From positions 1-7,962 of the forward strand of contig JAUVJW010000076.1 in assembly GCA_030596465.1 (NCBI GenBank): a stretch of DNA of 7,962 nt. Reading direction: 5' to 3'. The translations under genes and the position numbers were made by a program. This DNA is from Candidatus Fermentibacteraceae bacterium (GTDB lineage: Bacteria; Fermentibacterota; Fermentibacteria; Fermentibacterales; JCC-6). Positions 5,687 to 7,962 of this stretch are shown here, in pieces; positions within the stretch are counted from its first letter, which is position 1; every line of letters starts with the position of its first letter. The notes under the pieces were generated by a model. That model was not told the DNA's origin. It did not search any database and saw only the letters and a list, made by a program, of their open reading frames with translations.

Positions 5687-7135
5687 CTAACACAAGGTGT
5701 TTTTGCAGCCGGAAATACTCTCTATCAGTAAGTTCATATCATCCAGCTCGTTCCGGGAGTACATCAGCTTTAAAAGTGGAGCTTTCAGCTTGCCGGTTCC
5801 GTGTTCCGCGCTCACAGTTCCCCCGAGTTCAACGGCTTCAGCCGCGATAAGTTTTACTGCCTGTTCGGCTTTTTCCAACTGACCGTTATCCTTCGGGATT
5901 AGATTCGCATGAAGGTGACCCTGGCCGGAGTGACCGAAAACCACATGCTCTACTCCGGTACTTTCCAGAATATTCTTCATAGTTTGATAGTACTCTTTGA
6001 GCTGGTCGGGGTGAACGGCGGTATCGGTACTGATCTTGTGAATTCTGCTGTTTTTTGAAGAAAAACCCGAGATAATTCTGTTTACAGTTTCCGGGAGGAG
6101 ATGCCGGAATTCTTTCAGGCGCTTTCTCTCAGTTTCATCAAATCCGCCCCAGGTGTTGTCGATGGAAATTTTCTTTTCCTCAAGAAGCATTTCGAGAGTT
6201 TCCAGAGCAATGTCCAGTTCTTCTTCAGAAGCTATATCTATTGATGTGAATAGAACCCAGTTTCCATGCTTCGGATACGATTTTTCAGTATATATTTGCA
6301 GAAATGGCAGACAGGTATCCGCCATTACTTCAAGTTCTCTCATTGGCAGGTTTGAGTTGATCAGATCATTACGAAGATTCCAGAACTGATCTTCATTACA
6401 GAACACGGCAAAGCTTGCGATTGTGTGGGGCTTTCTCTTCAGCATCAGATCAGCTTCAAGAATCAGCCCGAGTTTTCCCTCACTGCCTATAAACAGGTCA
6501 ATCAGATCCATTTCCGGGGAAATATATAGCCCCGCGGCGTTTTTTGAGGGCTGTGGTTTTTCCAGCCCCGGCAGTTTGATTAATCCAAGAAGCGGGTGGT
6601 TGAGCTTTCCACTGTCAAACTGATAGTCCCCTCGTTTTATAGTGATGTCTGTTCCCGACGGAAGCAGAATTTTAACTCTGTCAACCCATTTTCTTGTTGA
6701 GCCAAATTTGTAGCTTGCCGCCCCCGAGGCGTCTGTGGCAATGGTTCCGCCGATGGAAGCCGTTGTTTCAGTTGGATCCGGCGGGTAGAACAGCCCCGGT
6801 TTTTCTCTTTTGCAGTACTCCTGAACAGAGTCCAGAGTTTCGCCTGCTTGAACCCTGATAACATTTGCTCTGGAAGTGGGAGAAATACCTTTTAGAAAAT
6901 CTGTTGAGAGGACAGCACCGCCCAGGGGTACCGCTCCACCGGCAATTCCTGTTCTTGCCCCGGATATCGTAAGTGGAACACAATCTTCAAAGCATTCTTT
7001 CAAGTAAACAGTTGCTTCGTTTGAGTCTTTCGGCCACGCGACGGACTGACAGTTGCCGCCGGAGAGAAATGATTCATCCTTCAACAGTTCGGGATGCTCT
7101 TCCTGAATGAAACGAGTCCCTTTTATGGACTTCAT
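5687..7135 (-). CDS. FAD-dependent 2-hydroxyacid oxidase/dehydrogenase, GlcD / D-lactate dehydrogenase family
   Basis: The 482-residue protein has the two-domain layout of FAD_binding_4 plus FAD-oxidase C. The FAD/pyrophosphate loop is ISGARTGIAGGAVP at 58-71, followed by PPDPTETTASIGGTIATDASG at about 118-138 and FIGSEGKLGLI at 216-226. The C-terminal cap carries STDTAVHPDQL at 369-379, GHSGQGHLHAN at 401-411 and SAEHGTGKLK at 442-451, the His-rich signatures near the substrate site in this family. Members oxidise D-lactate, glycolate or related 2-hydroxyacids, passing electrons to quinone, cytochrome or an Fe-S partner. The exact substrate cannot be told. The usual NPGK-like C-terminus is replaced by ISGCKNTLC. 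No GlcE/GlcF or Fe-S domain is fused or adjacent. ATG 7135 is preferred over the preceding TTG at 7138, since AAGGGGGA sits just upstream. It is transcribed divergently from the LeuC-like gene. Confidence 0.87.
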   Translation of the reverse strand: MKSIKGTRFIQEEHPELLKDESFLSGGNCQSVAWPKDSNEATVYLKECFEDCVPLTISGARTGIAGGAVPLGGAVLSTDFLKGISPTSRANVIRVQAGETLDSVQEYCKREKPGLFYPPDPTETTASIGGTIATDASGAASYKFGSTRKWVDRVKILLPSGTDITIKRGDYQFDSGKLNHPLLGLIKLPGLEKPQPSKNAAGLYISPEMDLIDLFIGSEGKLGLILEADLMLKRKPHTIASFAVFCNEDQFWNLRNDLINSNLPMRELEVMADTCLPFLQIYTEKSYPKHGNWVLFTSIDIASEEELDIALETLEMLLEEKKISIDNTWGGFDETERKRLKEFRHLLPETVNRIISGFSSKNSRIHKISTDTAVHPDQLKEYYQTMKNILESTGVEHVVFGHSGQGHLHANLIPKDNGQLEKAEQAVKLIAAEAVELGGTVSAEHGTGKLKAPLLKLMYSRNELDDMNLLIESISGCKNTLC

Positions 7136-7138
7136 CAA

Positions 7139-7463
7139 TCCCCCTTCCCTTCAGATAAGTATACATTACCCATTTGGCCCCCGGGGCGCAACTCTAACCC
7201 GGATCCATCACAGGTTGCTGTCGCGAAATTCCGTAGATTGTTGTTCAGCCAGGGCATACGACTGGCGACCCCGCAGGCATACTCTTGCAGTATGTTGAGG
7301 ATGGCGACAGGAGTATAACGAAGGCTGTGCAGCGAGATACGGTATTGCAGCAAGAAACTTGTGATGGATCCGGGCTAATATCCCAACACTTGAAGGAACC
7401 TTCTTCATTGTTCATAGTACAACCATGGTGGAAGTGTACAAATTACTTTTTGAAAGGAAAACA
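7139..7463. other. Divergent intergenic region between the oxidase and LeuC-like genes
   Basis: No coding sequence is supported in this 325-bp gap. Most of it (7198-7374) is the large palindrome described separately. On the oxidase side there is a TATACT -10-like hexamer on the minus strand (7158-7163) without a convincing -35, and an 8-bp CCCCGGGG palindrome at 7179-7186. On the LeuC side (7379-7463) there is a short GAAGG-AA-CCTTC inverted repeat and the LeuC ribosome-binding site AAGGA at 7454-7458. I see no clear promoter there. Confidence 0.6.
7198..7374. repeat. 177-bp imperfect palindrome flanked by CTAA direct repeats (MITE-like or structured-RNA element)
   Basis: The outer ends are exact inverted repeats, CCCGGATCCATCACA (7198-7212) and TGTGATGGATCCGGG (7360-7374). 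The similarity continues inward with small gaps through GCTG, CCGTA and CAGCC blocks, an ATAC..CTG.CG block, and finally CATACT (7278-7283) facing AGTATG (7289-7294) around a 5-nt loop CTTGC. Each arm is 86 nt, so the element is symmetrical about 7286. CTAA occurs immediately outside both ends (7194-7197 and 7375-7378), as a 4-bp target-site duplication would. No transposase is encoded. A fold-back MITE is the simplest reading. A long hairpin in the leader of the LeuC-like mRNA is the alternative. Confidence 0.72.
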
Positions 7464-7962
7464 ATGGGACTGACTTTTGCCCAGAAAGTCCTCGGACGCG
7501 CGGCTGGTAAAGCTGTGGAACCAGGAGAGATTGTATTTGCTGAACCCGACCTGGTGCTTACCCACGATAACAGTTCCGCCATCATCGGAAAATTTGAGAG
7601 TACTGTGCCGGGGGGAAAGGTCAAACACCCGGACAGGATTGTTATTGTTCTGGATCATGTAATACCCGCTGCCACCAGTAAGAACGCGTCAGGTCACGCT
7701 AAAGTTCGGAAATTTGTTAAAGAGCAGGGGATAGAGAAGTTTTTTGACATTGGTTGCGGTATCTGCCACCAGGTTCTGCCGGAACAGCATCTGACTCTTC
7801 CGGGATCCATAGTTGTCGGCAGCGACAGCCACACCTGCACTTACGGTGCTTTCAATACATTTGCGACAGGTATTGACAGAACCGAAGCTGCCGGTCTCTG
7901 GATAACCGGAAGAACATGGTTCAGAGTACCTGAGACCATCGAAATCAACCTTGAGGGGTATC
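7464..7962 (+). CDS. leuC: 3-isopropylmalate dehydratase / homoaconitase large subunit, N-terminal part (truncated by window end)
   Basis: The 166 residues seen begin MGLTFAQKVLGRAAG and continue with EPDLVLTHDNS near 33-43, the aconitase-family opening. The blocks GCGICHQVLPEQ, VVGSDSHTCTYGAF and TGRTWFRVPETIEI match the archaeal/thermophile-type LeuC-HacA branch (GICHQVLPE, GADSHTCTYGA, WFRVPETI) more closely than the proteobacterial LeuC form. Such large subunits pair with a separate LeuD/HacB swivel subunit. They isomerise 2- to 3-isopropylmalate in leucine synthesis, or homocitrate in related pathways; the two are hard to separate by sequence. The [4Fe-4S] ligand cysteines lie further downstream, outside the window. 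The ATG is supported by AAGGA ending 5 nt before it. The gene starts 89 nt after the palindromic element. Confidence 0.88.
   Translation, partial: MGLTFAQKVLGRAAGKAVEPGEIVFAEPDLVLTHDNSSAIIGKFESTVPGGKVKHPDRIVIVLDHVIPAATSKNASGHAKVRKFVKEQGIEKFFDIGCGICHQVLPEQHLTLPGSIVVGSDSHTCTYGAFNTFATGIDRTEAAGLWITGRTWFRVPETIEINLEGY

Noticed and set aside
7198..7374. Palindrome as an ordinary intrinsic terminator
   Set aside because: It is far too long, lacks a following T-tract, and sits between divergent genes where no transcript should end.
7135..7408. Several short open frames on both strands across the palindrome
   Set aside because: They arise from the inverted-repeat arms reading open on both strands; none has family similarity or convincing start signals.

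Overview
The window looks like bacterial chromosome of moderate GC content. It has purine-rich Shine-Dalgarno (SD) sites, compact genes and no rRNA, tRNA or CRISPR. The lineage cannot be fixed from the sequence. An archaeal/thermophile-type LeuC, a standalone GlcD-like oxidase and large TIR/beta-propeller proteins would suit an uncultured bacterium, perhaps of the FCB superphylum, but that is a weak guess.

Layout. (1) Positions 2-1285, minus strand: the N-terminal 428 residues of a TIR-transmembrane-beta-propeller protein whose 3' end lies outside the window. (2) Positions 1286-1584: intergenic, with weak divergent promoter candidates. (3) Positions 1585-2823, plus strand: a complete FabF-type ketoacyl-ACP synthase. 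(4) Positions 2824-2956: a short convergent gap with weak hairpins. (5) Positions 2957-5149, minus strand: a complete 730-residue paralogue of gene 1, with a cytosolic TIR domain, one membrane span, about seven propeller-type repeats and a C-terminal concanavalin-like domain. (6) Positions 5222-5617, minus strand: a single-domain IMPACT/YigZ-family protein whose open frame has no ATG, GTG or TTG early enough; an ideal SD points to ATA. (7) Positions 5687-7135, minus strand: a GlcD/D-lactate-dehydrogenase-type FAD oxidase. (8) Positions 7136-7463: a divergent intergenic region holding a 177-bp near-symmetrical imperfect palindrome flanked by CTAA direct repeats, resembling a MITE (miniature inverted-repeat transposable element) or a long structured RNA. 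(9) Positions 7464-7962, plus strand: the first 166 residues of a 3-isopropylmalate dehydratase/homoaconitase large subunit.

How they relate. The oxidase, IMPACT and TIR genes run in the same direction with short gaps and could be co-transcribed, although their functions are not obviously linked. The two TIR genes are duplicates separated by fabF on the opposite strand. The parts most worth attention are the paired receptor-like TIR proteins, the palindromic element and the apparent ATA start.
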